DNA from: Parvularcula dongshanensis
Lineage (GTDB): Bacteria > Pseudomonadota > Alphaproteobacteria > Caulobacterales > Parvularculaceae
Length of the DNA stretch: 64,000 nucleotides
Direction: 5' to 3'
NCBI RefSeq assembly: GCF_014199615.1
Contig: NZ_JACHOB010000001.1
Coordinates: forward strand, 620,001-684,000
Shown: piece after piece, positions 1 through 8,077 of the stretch
Layout of the letters: each line of letters begins with the position of its first letter
Numbering within the stretch: the stretch's first letter is position 1
Made by a program: the position numbers and the translations under genes
The notes under the pieces: generated by a model
What the model was told of the DNA's origin: nothing
What the model saw: the letters and a program-made list of their open reading frames with translations, nothing else
The model's database searches: none

Positions 1-1079
1 TCGATGATGACGACGTCGATGCCGTCGCGCCGGGCCTGTTCGATGGCGTCGTAGGCGAGGCCGGCGGAGTCGGCGCCCTGGGGCCGGGTGACGACCGGGC
101 AGCCGGTCCGCTCGCCCCAGACCTGAAGCTGTTCGATCGCGGCGGCGCGGAAGGTGTCGCCCGCTGCGAGGAGGACGCTGCGCCCCTCGGCGGTGATCTT
201 CGCGGCGAGCTTGCCGATCGTGGTCGTCTTGCCCGCACCGTTGACCCCGGCGACTAGGATGACGTGCGGCTTGTGCGAAGGGTCGATGGTCAGGGGCGCT
301 TCGAGCGGGGTCAGCGTCGAGGCGACTTCGCCTGCGAGGACGCGGCGGACTTCGCCCATGGTGATGTCCTGCTTGTAGCGGGACTCGGACAGCGTCCGGA
401 TGATGCGCCCGGTCGCGGGCAGCCCCAGGTCGGCCGCAAGGAGGTGGTCCTCCAGCGTCTCGAGCGCCTCGTCCGTCAGGGCACGGCGCTGAACGAAGGC
501 ATCGGCCAGCCCCTCGCCGAGGCGGGCCGAGGACTTCGCCATGCCCGCGGCCAGGCGGCCGAACAGCCCCCCCTTCGGTTGAGGGCCCCCCTTCGGCTGA
601 GGGGTGGGCTCGGGCCGCGCCTTGGGTGGCGCGGGTTCGGGAGGCGCGGGAACCGCTTCGGGGTCGGGACCGGGATTGATGACGACCGGCGGCTCCGGCA
701 GCGGGTCGTCGGTCTCGGGAAGGTCGATCTCTGGGTCGCCGGTCACCGGGACTTCGGCAGGCGATTCCTCGCCCCCGGCGGCGACCGGCTCGGTACTCGC
801 AGGCTTGTCTTCGTCCTCGCCGACGTCGTCCTTGCCGTCGCCGAAGTCTTCCTTCTGGTTCAAGAAGCCGGTCTCGCCCGCCTCCGAATCCTCCTCGACG
901 GTCGCCGCGTGCGGCTCCCGGTTGGTGCCGGGCTGGAGCGAGGCGGCGCCGCCGGCGGGCACGCTCGGCGAGGGGGTCTCGTCGGGACGGCGGTGGACGC
1001 CTTCGTCCGGCGCCTTCTTGTCGTGCTGGTTCTCGCCGCCGAACAGACGGCCGAAGAACCCCTTCTTCTTCTCAGGCAT
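1..1079 (-). CDS. ftsY: Signal recognition particle receptor FtsY (partial, C-terminus outside window)
   Basis: FtsY is the GTPase receptor at the inner membrane that takes SRP-ribosome complexes to the SecYEG translocon. The start at 1079 gives MPEKKKGFFGRLFGG, a basic amphipathic beginning. About 150 residues rich in Glu, Asp and Pro follow, the usual variable A domain. The NG domain begins near residue 170, and the G1 P-loop GVNGAGKTTT lies near residues 277-286 (about 225-251 on the plus strand). The window ends inside the next GTPase segment, just after GIDVVIID, before the DTAGR motif would appear. About 359 residues are visible. It follows mtaB by 18 bases and is the last gene of the dapF-mtaB-ftsY run, a common alphaproteobacterial order. 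Confidence 0.97.
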   Translation of the reverse strand, partial: MPEKKKGFFGRLFGGENQHDKKAPDEGVHRRPDETPSPSVPAGGAASLQPGTNREPHAATVEEDSEAGETGFLNQKEDFGDGKDDVGEDEDKPASTEPVAAGGEESPAEVPVTGDPEIDLPETDDPLPEPPVVINPGPDPEAVPAPPEPAPPKARPEPTPQPKGGPQPKGGLFGRLAAGMAKSSARLGEGLADAFVQRRALTDEALETLEDHLLAADLGLPATGRIIRTLSESRYKQDITMGEVRRVLAGEVASTLTPLEAPLTIDPSHKPHVILVAGVNGAGKTTTIGKLAAKITAEGRSVLLAAGDTFRAAAIEQLQVWGERTGCPVVTRPQGADSAGLAYDAIEQARRDGIDVVII

Positions 1080-1097
1080 GGTTTTTCCTTCTCGGTC

Positions 1098-2342
1098 TCA
1101 AGCCCGAACAGCCAGGAGGCGCCGTCCGTCTCGCCTCTGCGGCAGAACGCTCAGTCGGGTTCCGGGCGCTGCCGCCCCCTCGCACACGATGTCGGTGAAG
1201 TCGGGCGTCTTGCCCGTCGCTCGGCCCGCCGCCGTCTGCTCGACCAGCAGGGTCTGCGGACGGTTCAGCTTCGCGTCCAGATGCGCTTGCAGCGCCGCCT
1301 CGGCGGCCGCCCGCAGAGCGGCCGCACGCGCCTTGACCACGGCCCGCGCCACCTGCGGCATGCGGGCGGCGGGCGTGCCGGTGCGCGGACTGAAGGGGAA
1401 GACGTGGACGTAGGAAAGACCGCAGTCGCGCACGAGCGCCCGCGTCTCGGCCGCCATCTCCTCTGTCTCGGTCGGGAAGCCCGCGATGAGGTCCGCGCCG
1501 AGCGCGATGTTCGGCCGCGCGGCGCGCAGGCGCTCTGACAGCCGCACGGCGTCCGCGCGGCTGTGGCGGCGCTTCATCCGCTTGAGGATCATGTCGGCGC
1601 CCGACTGCAAGGAGAGGTGCGCGTAGGGCGCGACCCGCTCCTCCTGCGTCAGAAGGGCGAAGAGACGGTCGTCGACCTCCGCGCCGTCGATCGAGGAGAG
1701 ACGGATGGCGACGTCCCCCGGCAGGGCGGCGAGGAGCGCCTCAACGAGGTGGCCGAGGCGTTCCTCGCCCAGGTCCGGGCCCCAGGAGGTGAGGTCGACG
1801 CCCGTCAGCACGACCTCCTTCGCCCCGAGGGCGGCAAGGTCGCGCGCTTCGGCGACGACCTCCTCGATCCGCTTCGAGCGGGCCTGCCCGCGGCCGTAGG
1901 GAATGATGCAGAAGGTGCAGCGGTGATCGCAGCCGTTCTGCACCTCGAGGTGCGCACGGATCGCGACGGCCGCCGGCGAAGGGGCGCGGGGCAGGGCCGT
2001 CCGGGCGAAGACGTCTTCGGGGGCGTGGGGGCGGGCCCAGGAGGAAGGGTCCAGCTTCTCTGCGTTCCCCAAGGTGCGCGCGACCTCGGGCATGGCGGCG
2101 AAGCCGTCCGGGTCGGTCTGCACGGCGCAGCCGGTCGCGATGACGCGGCGGCCCCCGCGCGCCGCCTTGCGGATCGCCTGACGGCTCTGGCGCACGGCCT
2201 CGTTCGTCACCGCGCAGGTGTTGACGATCACGGCGTCCCGCTCGCCGGCGTCGGCGGCGAGCTTCGCCATGCGCTCGGCCTCGTAGGCGTTGAGGCGGCA
2301 ACCGAGGCTGATCGTTTCGGGAACGCTTGTCACGGGGGCCAT
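1098..2342 (-). CDS. mtaB: tRNA t6A37 methylthiotransferase MtaB
   Basis: This 414-residue radical-SAM methylthiotransferase adds a methylthio group to t6A37 in ANN-decoding tRNAs. The N-terminal UPF0004 domain carries the three auxiliary-cluster cysteines C15, C43 and C72. The radical-SAM motif C138-x3-C142-x2-C145 sits in NGCDHRCTFCIIPYGRG. A short C-terminal TRAM-like region follows. The family assignment as MtaB rather than MiaB or RimO rests on the overall pattern (SLGCRLNAYE start, GCAVQTDP, DLTSWGPDLG) and on the length. It lies 34 bases downstream of dapF and 18 bases upstream of ftsY, so the three genes are probably co-transcribed. Confidence 0.93.
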   Translation of the reverse strand: MAPVTSVPETISLGCRLNAYEAERMAKLAADAGERDAVIVNTCAVTNEAVRQSRQAIRKAARGGRRVIATGCAVQTDPDGFAAMPEVARTLGNAEKLDPSSWARPHAPEDVFARTALPRAPSPAAVAIRAHLEVQNGCDHRCTFCIIPYGRGQARSKRIEEVVAEARDLAALGAKEVVLTGVDLTSWGPDLGEERLGHLVEALLAALPGDVAIRLSSIDGAEVDDRLFALLTQEERVAPYAHLSLQSGADMILKRMKRRHSRADAVRLSERLRAARPNIALGADLIAGFPTETEEMAAETRALVRDCGLSYVHVFPFSPRTGTPAARMPQVARAVVKARAAALRAAAEAALQAHLDAKLNRPQTLLVEQTAAGRATGKTPDFTDIVCEGAAAPGTRLSVLPQRRDGRRLLAVRA

Positions 2343-2376
2343 GTGCGGACTTAGAGCCCGCTTGCCAAGCGGGGGG

Positions 2377-3255
2377 CTAGAACGTGCCCTCGCCCGAGAG
2401 GCGGACCGCGCCGGCCATGATCACGTGGCCGTCCTCCTCGCGCCACTCGATGCCCAAGGCGCCGCCGTCGAGCTCGACGTTCGCCTTGCGGCCCGTCAGG
2501 CGGCGGCGCGAGGCGGAGACGAGGGCGGCGCAGGCGGCCGTTCCGCAGGCCTTGGTCAGGCCGACGCCCCGCTCCCACGTGCGCACGCGCAGGTCGTGGC
2601 GGCTTCGCACCTGCGCGACCGAGACGTTGACGCCCTCGGGGAAGAGGGGGTGGTGCTCGACCAGGGGGCCGAAACGGTCGAGGCGCTGGGTGGCCACGTC
2701 CTCGACGAAGAAGACGCAGTGCGGGTTGCCCATGGAGACGGCGGAGGGTCCCCATAGGACCGGCTTGTCGATGGGGCCGAGCTTCACGTCGACGTAGCGG
2801 GTGTCCTCATGCGCCTCGGCCAGCGGAATCTGGTCCCAGCGCAGCTTCGGCTCGCCCATGTCGACGGCGATGCGATGCGGACCGAGGCGTTCCGCCATGA
2901 GGACGCCGGACGGACTTGCGAAGGCGGTGGCGGCCTCGCCGTCCTCCTCCATCAACAGCCAGGCGACGCAGCGGGCCGCGTTGCCGCAGGCCCCCGCCTC
3001 GGACCCGTCGGCGTTCCAGATTCCCATGCGGGGCAGGCCGCGGCCCTCTTCGAGCGTGATGACCTGATCGCAGCCGAAGGCGCCGCTCCTGTCGCCGAGC
3101 GTACGCGCGGCATCGGCCGTCATGGGGCGGGCGCCGCCGCGCAAGTCGACGATGACGAACTCGTTGCCGAGGCCATCCATGCGCCAGTAGCGGCGGCCGG
3201 TAAGGTCTTCGAGGCTCATCCGCGCCGCATAGAGGGCGGGCGGGTCGGCGTCCAT
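2377..3255 (-). CDS. dapF: Diaminopimelate epimerase
   Basis: DapF interconverts LL- and meso-diaminopimelate for lysine and peptidoglycan synthesis. The 292-residue reading from the ATG at 3255 contains the two catalytic cysteines in their usual contexts, C90 (GACGNAARC) and C237 (TKACGTAACA), plus the DGLGNEF beginning near residue 27. The start at 3255 is chosen because the ATG overlaps the upstream TGA as TGATG, which suggests translational coupling. A later ATG (MSLEDL) would remove 12 residues. The gene lies at the end of a chain of overlapping polysaccharide-type genes, so this essential enzyme may be expressed with them. A second diaminopimelate-pathway gene, dapB, is at the far end of the window. 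Confidence 0.95.
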   Translation of the reverse strand: MDADPPALYAARMSLEDLTGRRYWRMDGLGNEFVIVDLRGGARPMTADAARTLGDRSGAFGCDQVITLEEGRGLPRMGIWNADGSEAGACGNAARCVAWLLMEEDGEAATAFASPSGVLMAERLGPHRIAVDMGEPKLRWDQIPLAEAHEDTRYVDVKLGPIDKPVLWGPSAVSMGNPHCVFFVEDVATQRLDRFGPLVEHHPLFPEGVNVSVAQVRSRHDLRVRTWERGVGLTKACGTAACAALVSASRRRLTGRKANVELDGGALGIEWREEDGHVIMAGAVRLSGEGTF

Positions 3256-3515
3256 CAGGGCACGAGGAGCCACAGCACGGCGAGCCCGCCCCAGGCGGCG
3301 AGGCCGGACCAGACGAAGCTGACCGCGCTCTCCGCGCGCAGGCTCCGGGCGGTGCCCGCCATGCTGGCGGCAAGAAGCGTAAGGACGAGCGGCACCCGCT
3401 CGTCCGCCGCGGCGAGCGCGCAGGCCAGAAGGGCGGCGAGCCCCAACGGCCAGGAGAAGGCGCTGCGGCCGAGGTTCGGCGCGCAGAGCGTGCCGAGGAC
3501 GAGGGTGGTGATCAC
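3255..3515 (-). CDS. Small hydrophobic membrane protein of the polysaccharide operon
   Basis: This 86-residue protein starts with GTG at 3515, inside the GTGA that ends the preceding gene, and its TGA overlaps the dapF ATG as TGATG. It contains three hydrophobic stretches (about residues 22-36, 40-52 and 67-85), so it is probably a small inner-membrane protein. No conserved catalytic motif is visible. Its position after a GT2 synthase and a larger membrane protein suggests an accessory role in the same polysaccharide pathway, as with small membrane partners in Xag-type operons. That role is inferred from context only. Both overlaps argue that it is a real gene. Confidence 0.65.
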   Translation of the reverse strand: MITTLVLGTLCAPNLGRSAFSWPLGLAALLACALAAADERVPLVLTLLAASMAGTARSLRAESAVSFVWSGLAAWGGLAVLWLLVP

Positions 3516-4237
3516 CGTCGCGGCGTGGGGTCGCCTGCGAGGCGCAGACCCGGCAGCGGCCCGGCCCCCACCGCGCCGGAGAGCCAGGCCGCGTAGGCGA
3601 GGGTGCCTGCCCAGGCGCAGAGCGGGAGGAAGGCGACCAGGTAGACGGCCGTCATGTTCCGCCGCCCCATGTCGTGCGGCGCCGCCAGGAAGAGGATCGA
3701 GAAGAGCGGCAGCGCGAAGCCCGAAAAGCCGGGCGCGAGGGCCGCCGCGCCCGCGATCGCGAGGCCCGCAGGCGGCATGCCGAGATGCGCCGGGCGCTCC
3801 GGCAGGATCAGGAGCTGCGACCAAAGGAGGAGGAAGCCGAGCCCCGCGAGGCCGTAGCCGGCGGCGCAGGCCCAAAGGACGAGGGGATGGAGGCAAGCGG
3901 CGCAGGCGACGAGCAGCCCCCTGGCGGGCCTGTCACGCCCGAGGAAGAGGACCGCGAGGAAGAGCGACGGCAGGCCGAGGCCCCAACTCGCCAAGCGCAA
4001 CGCGTCGGCGCCGGGCAGCGTTGCGAGCGTGCCGAGCGCTCCCGAAGCGAGGAGCGTGGCTTCCGTTCCCGGTGCGAGGGCGACCGGTTCGCTCGCCCGG
4101 GCGAGGAGGCTCGTCTGCGCCGCGTCGAGCGGTGCGAGGTACCCCGCGGCGAGGCAGGACAGAAGAAGGAGGCTCGCGCCCACGCCGCGGCCAAAGGCGA
4201 GCCAGAACGGCTGGCGTTCCGCGAGCGCGCCGCTCAC
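3512..4237 (-). CDS. Polytopic membrane protein of the polysaccharide operon
   Basis: The 241-residue protein starts with GTG at 4237, overlapping the stop of the glycosyltransferase as GTGA, and ends overlapping the next gene as GTGA. It is almost entirely hydrophobic, with roughly six to eight predicted membrane segments rich in Ala, Leu and Gly and few charged residues. An extracytoplasmic-looking loop around residues 33-65 follows the first segment. No catalytic motif is recognised. Lying directly after a cellulose-synthase-like GT2, it may help polymerise, modify or export the glycan, but this is inferred from position. The true start is easily missed because the frame stays open far upstream. 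Confidence 0.7.
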   Translation of the reverse strand: MSGALAERQPFWLAFGRGVGASLLLLSCLAAGYLAPLDAAQTSLLARASEPVALAPGTEATLLASGALGTLATLPGADALRLASWGLGLPSLFLAVLFLGRDRPARGLLVACAACLHPLVLWACAAGYGLAGLGFLLLWSQLLILPERPAHLGMPPAGLAIAGAAALAPGFSGFALPLFSILFLAAPHDMGRRNMTAVYLVAFLPLCAWAGTLAYAAWLSGAVGAGPLPGLRLAGDPTPRR

Positions 4238-5739
4238 GCCGCGCCGACCCTGCCGAGGACGACCTCGGCGCTCTCGCCCGCGCCGTGCTCGGTCTTCTCC
4301 CAGTAATGAGGCTTGGTGACGAACTGCCAGGCGGCCTTGTAGCCCGCGACCGACTGCAGAGCCCAGTAGAGCGGCGCGAGCAGCGCCATCGGGACGAGGT
4401 CGTCCCAGCCGCGACGAAGGGGCGCGAGCATGAAGAGCCAGACCTGGAAGGCGTTGCCGAGCAGCAGGGTCGCGACCGCCATCGGGGCCAGGATGCCGGG
4501 GAACAGGGCGGCGATCCCGTCGCCATGGCCGAGCCACCACAGAAGGTAGAACGCCCAGAAGACGGGGTTCAGGAGCGCCGCGACGATCACCGCCCCGACG
4601 AGAAGGTGGAGGGTGAGCGCATGGCGCAGGCGGCCCCGGCGCGGTCCCCGCCGGGCGTGGACCGCCCAGCTCTGCATGTAGCCCTTGATCCATCTCGAGC
4701 GTTGACGAAGCCAGGCGACGGGTCGGCTCGTCGCGAGCTCGAAGGTGGTCGAGTCGAGGATCCGCGTGCGGTAGCCCCAATGGACGAGGCGCAGACCGAG
4801 ATCGGCGTCTTCGGTGACGTTGCAGGGGTCCCATCCCCCGACCTCGATCAGGGCGGCCCGCTTGAAGATGTTGGAGGTGCCCCCGAGCGGCAGCGGCGCA
4901 CCGATGCGGTCGAGGCCTGGCAGGACCAGGTCGAAGAGCAGGGCGTACTCGATCGCGAAGAGGCGCGTGACCCAATTCTCCCGACGATTGTAGTAGTTCA
5001 GCCGCGCCTGCAGGCAGACCACCTCCGGCGGAAGGCTCGCGAAGGCGGCGGCCGCCTTGCGAAGCTGGCAGGGTTCGGGGCGGTCCTCCGCGTCGTAGAT
5101 GACGAGGAGGTCGCCGCGGGCGGACCACAGGCCGTGATTGCACGCCTTGGGCTTGGTGCGGGGGCCGCCCGCGGGCACGAGGACGAGGTCGAGGGGAAAG
5201 GGCGGGGAAAGGGCGCGGGCGGCGGCGATCGTCGCCTCGTCGTCCGCCTCCAGCAACAGCTTCACGTCGAGCTTCTCGGGCGGATAGTCGAGCGCCGCGA
5301 TCGCGCCGCTCAAGTTCGGCAGCGCCGCCGCCTCCCGGTAGAGCGGACAGAGGATGGTGACGCTCGGTAGGTCGTCTTCTTTCACGGGCGGCGGCGCGGG
5401 CCGCTCGTCGGCGCTCAGCGACAGGCCGAGGAGGACGCCGCGCAGCAGGGTCACGGCCATGGTGAAGACGATGAAGCCGGCATTGACCGCCACCCCGAGC
5501 CCAACCGGTTCCGCGATCACCCCGCCTGTCAGCGCGACGAGGAGCGCCGCGAGGCCGATCTTCTGCGCGCGGGACAGCCGCTCGCCGGCATGCAGCCCCG
5601 GCAGGGTCTCGGCGACGGCACCGACCGCGACGTCGGCGAGGACTGCCCGGTGCGTCCGGCGGAGCGCGTCGCGGGCTTGTTGGCTCGCGGTCCGGGCCAG
5701 TTCGACCCTGAGCGCCTCGGCCTCGCCAGCGAGGCTCAC
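4234..5739 (-). CDS. Processive family 2 glycosyltransferase, XagB-like
   Basis: This 501-residue inner-membrane GT2 enzyme probably polymerises a surface polysaccharide from a nucleotide sugar. Two hydrophobic segments near residues 62-105 precede the GT-A domain. Visible motifs are the nucleotide-binding start SVTILCPLYRE (126-136), DAED (216-219, the DxD position), TED (309-311, catalytic base) and QRSRW (346-350, the QxxRW of processive synthases). Several C-terminal membrane helices follow. Translation begins at GTG in a GTGA overlap with the 48-residue gene upstream. With an XagA-like barrel at the head of the operon, the best comparison is the Xanthomonas xag adhesion-glycan locus. No PilZ domain is visible and the substrate sugar cannot be read. 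Confidence 0.88.
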   Translation of the reverse strand: MSLAGEAEALRVELARTASQQARDALRRTHRAVLADVAVGAVAETLPGLHAGERLSRAQKIGLAALLVALTGGVIAEPVGLGVAVNAGFIVFTMAVTLLRGVLLGLSLSADERPAPPPVKEDDLPSVTILCPLYREAAALPNLSGAIAALDYPPEKLDVKLLLEADDEATIAAARALSPPFPLDLVLVPAGGPRTKPKACNHGLWSARGDLLVIYDAEDRPEPCQLRKAAAAFASLPPEVVCLQARLNYYNRRENWVTRLFAIEYALLFDLVLPGLDRIGAPLPLGGTSNIFKRAALIEVGGWDPCNVTEDADLGLRLVHWGYRTRILDSTTFELATSRPVAWLRQRSRWIKGYMQSWAVHARRGPRRGRLRHALTLHLLVGAVIVAALLNPVFWAFYLLWWLGHGDGIAALFPGILAPMAVATLLLGNAFQVWLFMLAPLRRGWDDLVPMALLAPLYWALQSVAGYKAAWQFVTKPHYWEKTEHGAGESAEVVLGRVGAA

Positions 5740-5882
5740 CGCCTGCGCCGCCTGAGGAGAAGGGTGCCGAGGATCGGGGACGCCACCATCAGGAGTTCGC
5801 GCCAGGGAAGGCGCCGGACGAGCGGCAAGAAGCCGGCTTCCGCGGCGGACGCGGCCGAGACCAGTAGGTCCGCCGCGATCAT
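5736..5882 (-). CDS. 48-residue membrane-associated small protein
   Basis: The ATG at 5882 overlaps the stop of the barrel gene as ATGA, and the TGA overlaps the GTG of the glycosyltransferase as GTGA. The peptide (MIAADLLVSAASAAEAGFLP...) ends in a hydrophobic stretch, about residues 31-43, followed by five arginines. This end, hydrophobic helix plus arginine cluster, resembles the tail of a sorting signal or a single-pass inner-membrane anchor. No family is recognised. The evidence for its reality is the double overlap, which puts three consecutive genes on one coupled message. A role as a small accessory subunit of the synthase is speculation. Confidence 0.55.
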   Translation of the reverse strand: MIAADLLVSAASAAEAGFLPLVRRLPWRELLMVASPILGTLLLRRRRR

Positions 5883-6700
5883 TCCCCCACCCACAAGCCG
5901 ACGAACCCGCCTCGGCCGAGGTCGACCCCCTCGCCCGCGACGTCGAAGACCGCGCCGATCTGCAGCTTGAACCGGCCGCCGAGCGGCAGGACGAGGGAGG
6001 GCGCGAGCTGATAGAGGCTGTAGTCGACGCCGCCCGCCTCCGCGCCGCCCAAAGACTGCGTGGCGAAGAGTTCCAGCGCCGCCATGCCGCCTCGCAGCCA
6101 ACCCTCCTCGAAGGGACGGCCGAGAGTCGCCTCCGACTTCAGGAAGGCCGCGTCGTCGCCGAGGCTCAGCCGCGGCGCGAGGCGGAAGGTCGCGAAGAGC
6201 GGGCCGAAGTCGTAGCCCGCCAGGGCGGAGACCCCCGCCGCCCCGTCCCGGCCGAACGCCCGGTCGAGCCCGAGGCGGGAGGTGGTCGAGACGGGGGCCG
6301 CGACGTCGAGCGCCGCGCTGAGAGCGAGGCGGTCGCTGCGCCAGGTCTGCACCTGAAGGTAGGCCTCCGCATCGGAGAGGCCCCCGAGTCGGTCGTCGAC
6401 GGCCGCCGTCTGCGCGTAGGCGGGCTGCTGCACGCTCTGGAAGGCGAAGCCGAACTTTCCGCCGAGCATGAGGCGCGGCGTCAGTCCGAACTCGGCATAG
6501 GTCTCCGAGGTGGTCTGGGCGAAGCGGCGTTCTTCTTCGGTCGCGACCTGATGGGTGACCTTACCGATCGTGAGGAGCTGACCGGCAGGCCGGTTCCAAG
6601 GCGAGGCCAGCGCAGCGCCCGGCCAACAAGCCGAAAGCCAGCCGACGCACAACGCGGCAGCACGCAGCCGCCCGTTTCCGAGCCGTCCCCAACCTCGCAT
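5879..6700 (-). CDS. Outer-membrane beta-barrel, XagA-like polysaccharide export protein
   Basis: The start at 6700 gives a clean signal peptide (MRGWGRLGNGRLRAAALCVG..., cleavage after residue 32 before SPWNRP) and has a GAGGGG ribosome site just upstream. The ATG at 6739 has no such site. The mature protein, about 240 residues, starts with a tryptophan/proline motif (SPWNRPAGQLL). It is then rich in alternating aromatic and polar residues (GGKFGFAFQS, RLAPRLSLG, FKLQIGAVFD), typical of a transporter barrel. As the first gene of a GT2 synthase operon, it probably forms the exit or anchoring pore for the glycan. Similarity to XagA is recognised by pattern and context and should be confirmed by profile search. 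Confidence 0.75.
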   Translation of the reverse strand: MRGWGRLGNGRLRAAALCVGWLSACWPGAALASPWNRPAGQLLTIGKVTHQVATEEERRFAQTTSETYAEFGLTPRLMLGGKFGFAFQSVQQPAYAQTAAVDDRLGGLSDAEAYLQVQTWRSDRLALSAALDVAAPVSTTSRLGLDRAFGRDGAAGVSALAGYDFGPLFATFRLAPRLSLGDDAAFLKSEATLGRPFEEGWLRGGMAALELFATQSLGGAEAGGVDYSLYQLAPSLVLPLGGRFKLQIGAVFDVAGEGVDLGRGGFVGLWVGE

Positions 6701-6820
6701 CGCCCCTCGTGCGGCCCTTGCCGGCCGTTCCGATCCCATGGGGACTGTCTAGTGGATCGTCAGAGGCAACCACCAACTTCCGGTTGAAGGTTGGCGGAGG
6801 CTACGAATTCGAGGGCAGGG

Positions 6821-7336
6821 TCAGCGGCAGGCCTTGCTCGCGCGGTCGAGGGCGGCGGAGACGCCGAGCAGGCTGAAGCTGTACTCGGTCGCGGTGCCGC
6901 GCTCGGACATGGCGGAGAGGCGCATGTCGGTGCCCCGCCGCATGGCGGCGACGAGGCGGCGTTCCTCGTCCGAGGCCTCGACGAAGCCCTCGTTTCCGGA
7001 GGGGAAGAGGTCCCAGCGGTCCGAGCCGATGCGGATCTGCGGATCGGGCGATTCCCGCAAGGGGTAGCCCGCCATGAAGCTCGGTTGTTCGGATGCGGCG
7101 CCCGAGGCCCAGCTCGCGACCATGACGTAGACGTCGCCGTGCCTGACGGAACTCGGCTCCTTCTCCTTGGGGGTCGTCACCGCGTAGCAGATCTTATCGT
7201 CGCCGACCTCGTTCACGTAGACGAACCAGTCGCGATAGGTCGCGATCTGCTCCGGTGTGGCCGATGCGCCTTGCGGGAGAGCGACGCTCAGCGCCGTCGA
7301 CAGAGCGATCGTCAGGCTTCTTCCGGCGCGGCGCAT
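6821..7336 (-). CDS. Invasion-associated locus B (IalB) family periplasmic protein
   Basis: The start at 7336 gives a signal peptide, MRRAGRSLTIALSTALSVAL..., with likely cleavage after ASA at residue 26. The mature protein, about 145 residues, has IalB hallmarks: an early cysteine in DKICYAVTTP, a beta-rich core (VYVMVASWAS), and a C-terminal SFSLLGVSAALDRASKAC that supplies the second cysteine. In Bartonella the family was named for erythrocyte invasion. In free-living alphaproteobacteria its function is unknown, and the name does not imply virulence here. It lies 100 bases after ccmB, in the same orientation. The longer open frame upstream to 7417 lacks a signal peptide at its start and is rejected. 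Confidence 0.85.
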   Translation of the reverse strand: MRRAGRSLTIALSTALSVALPQGASATPEQIATYRDWFVYVNEVGDDKICYAVTTPKEKEPSSVRHGDVYVMVASWASGAASEQPSFMAGYPLRESPDPQIRIGSDRWDLFPSGNEGFVEASDEERRLVAAMRRGTDMRLSAMSERGTATEYSFSLLGVSAALDRASKACR

Positions 7337-7435
7337 GGCATCTCCTTCTTGATCCTCGGCACTTATGACAGAGCCTCCCGAATGCGGGAAGCGGCGGCTC
7401 GCTGACCGTCCCGTCACGTGTGCTCCTGGGGCCGT

Positions 7436-8077
7436 TCAGGTGGTCTGCGCCCGTATCGCGCCCGCGGCGACGAAGGGACAGATCGCCAGCGCCTGCAAGG
7501 AGAAGGCGCCGAGCAGGAGGAGCGGGGCGCCTGGCGCCTCGCCCGCGGCCGCAGGGCCGAAGACGAGGCAGGGGACGAAGAGCGGCAGCGCGAGGAAGAC
7601 GAGGAGGCCCGTGCCGCGGCGGACGCCCGCGCAGAGCGCGCCGATCGTACCCGCGAGGAGCGCGAGCGCCGGCGTGCCGAGGAGCAGGCCGAGCGCGCCC
7701 GCGGCGCCCTGCATCGGTGTGGCCCCGAAGGCGAAGAGGAGGACCGGGGAGACCAGGACCAGGGGCAAGCAGGCCGAAACCCATCCCGCCGCCATCTTGA
7801 CCAGCATCGAGACCGGCAGGGGCAGGGAGGAAAGGCGGAGGAGGTCGAGCCCTCCCGCGCGCACGTCCTCCTCGTGCTGGCCATCGAGGCCGAGAAGAAG
7901 CGAGAGGCTCGCCGTCAGCCAGAGGAGGCCCGGCCCCGCAGCCCGCAGGAGCGCCTCGTCCCGCCCGAGGCCGAGCGGCGCCAGCGCGCAGGCGAGGACG
8001 AAGAGACCGAGGCTCGCCGCCCAGCCGCCGCCGCGCAGGCGGAGGCGCAACTCCCGCAGGAACAAGGACCGGGTCAC
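7436..8077 (-). CDS. ccmB: Heme exporter protein CcmB
   Basis: CcmB is the membrane subunit of the CcmAB ABC complex of system I cytochrome c maturation, where CcmA-driven ATP hydrolysis releases holo-CcmE. The 213-residue protein begins [15 protein letters not shown] and has six hydrophobic segments with the family-typical charged loop GQHEEDVRAGGLDLL near residues 66-80. It starts with GTG in a GTGA overlap with ccmA. No ccmC, ccmD or ccmE follows here, so the rest of system I must be elsewhere. The c-type cytochrome at 44844 is one likely client of the pathway. Confidence 0.93.
   Translation of the reverse strand: MTRSLFLRELRLRLRGGGWAASLGLFVLACALAPLGLGRDEALLRAAGPGLLWLTASLSLLLGLDGQHEEDVRAGGLDLLRLSSLPLPVSMLVKMAAGWVSACLPLVLVSPVLLFAFGATPMQGAAGALGLLLGTPALALLAGTIGALCAGVRRGTGLLVFLALPLFVPCLVFGPAAAGEAPGAPLLLLGAFSLQALAICPFVAAGAIRAQTT

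Noticed and set aside
3512-5143. A 543-residue membrane-protein frame
   Set aside because: The first 300 residues are the antisense-like shadow of the GT2 gene. The real gene starts at 4237.
7340-7435. Hairpin TTCCCG-CATT-CGGGAG as terminator after ccmB
   Set aside because: The stem is short, includes a G-T pair, and no T-run follows, so it was not listed as a feature.
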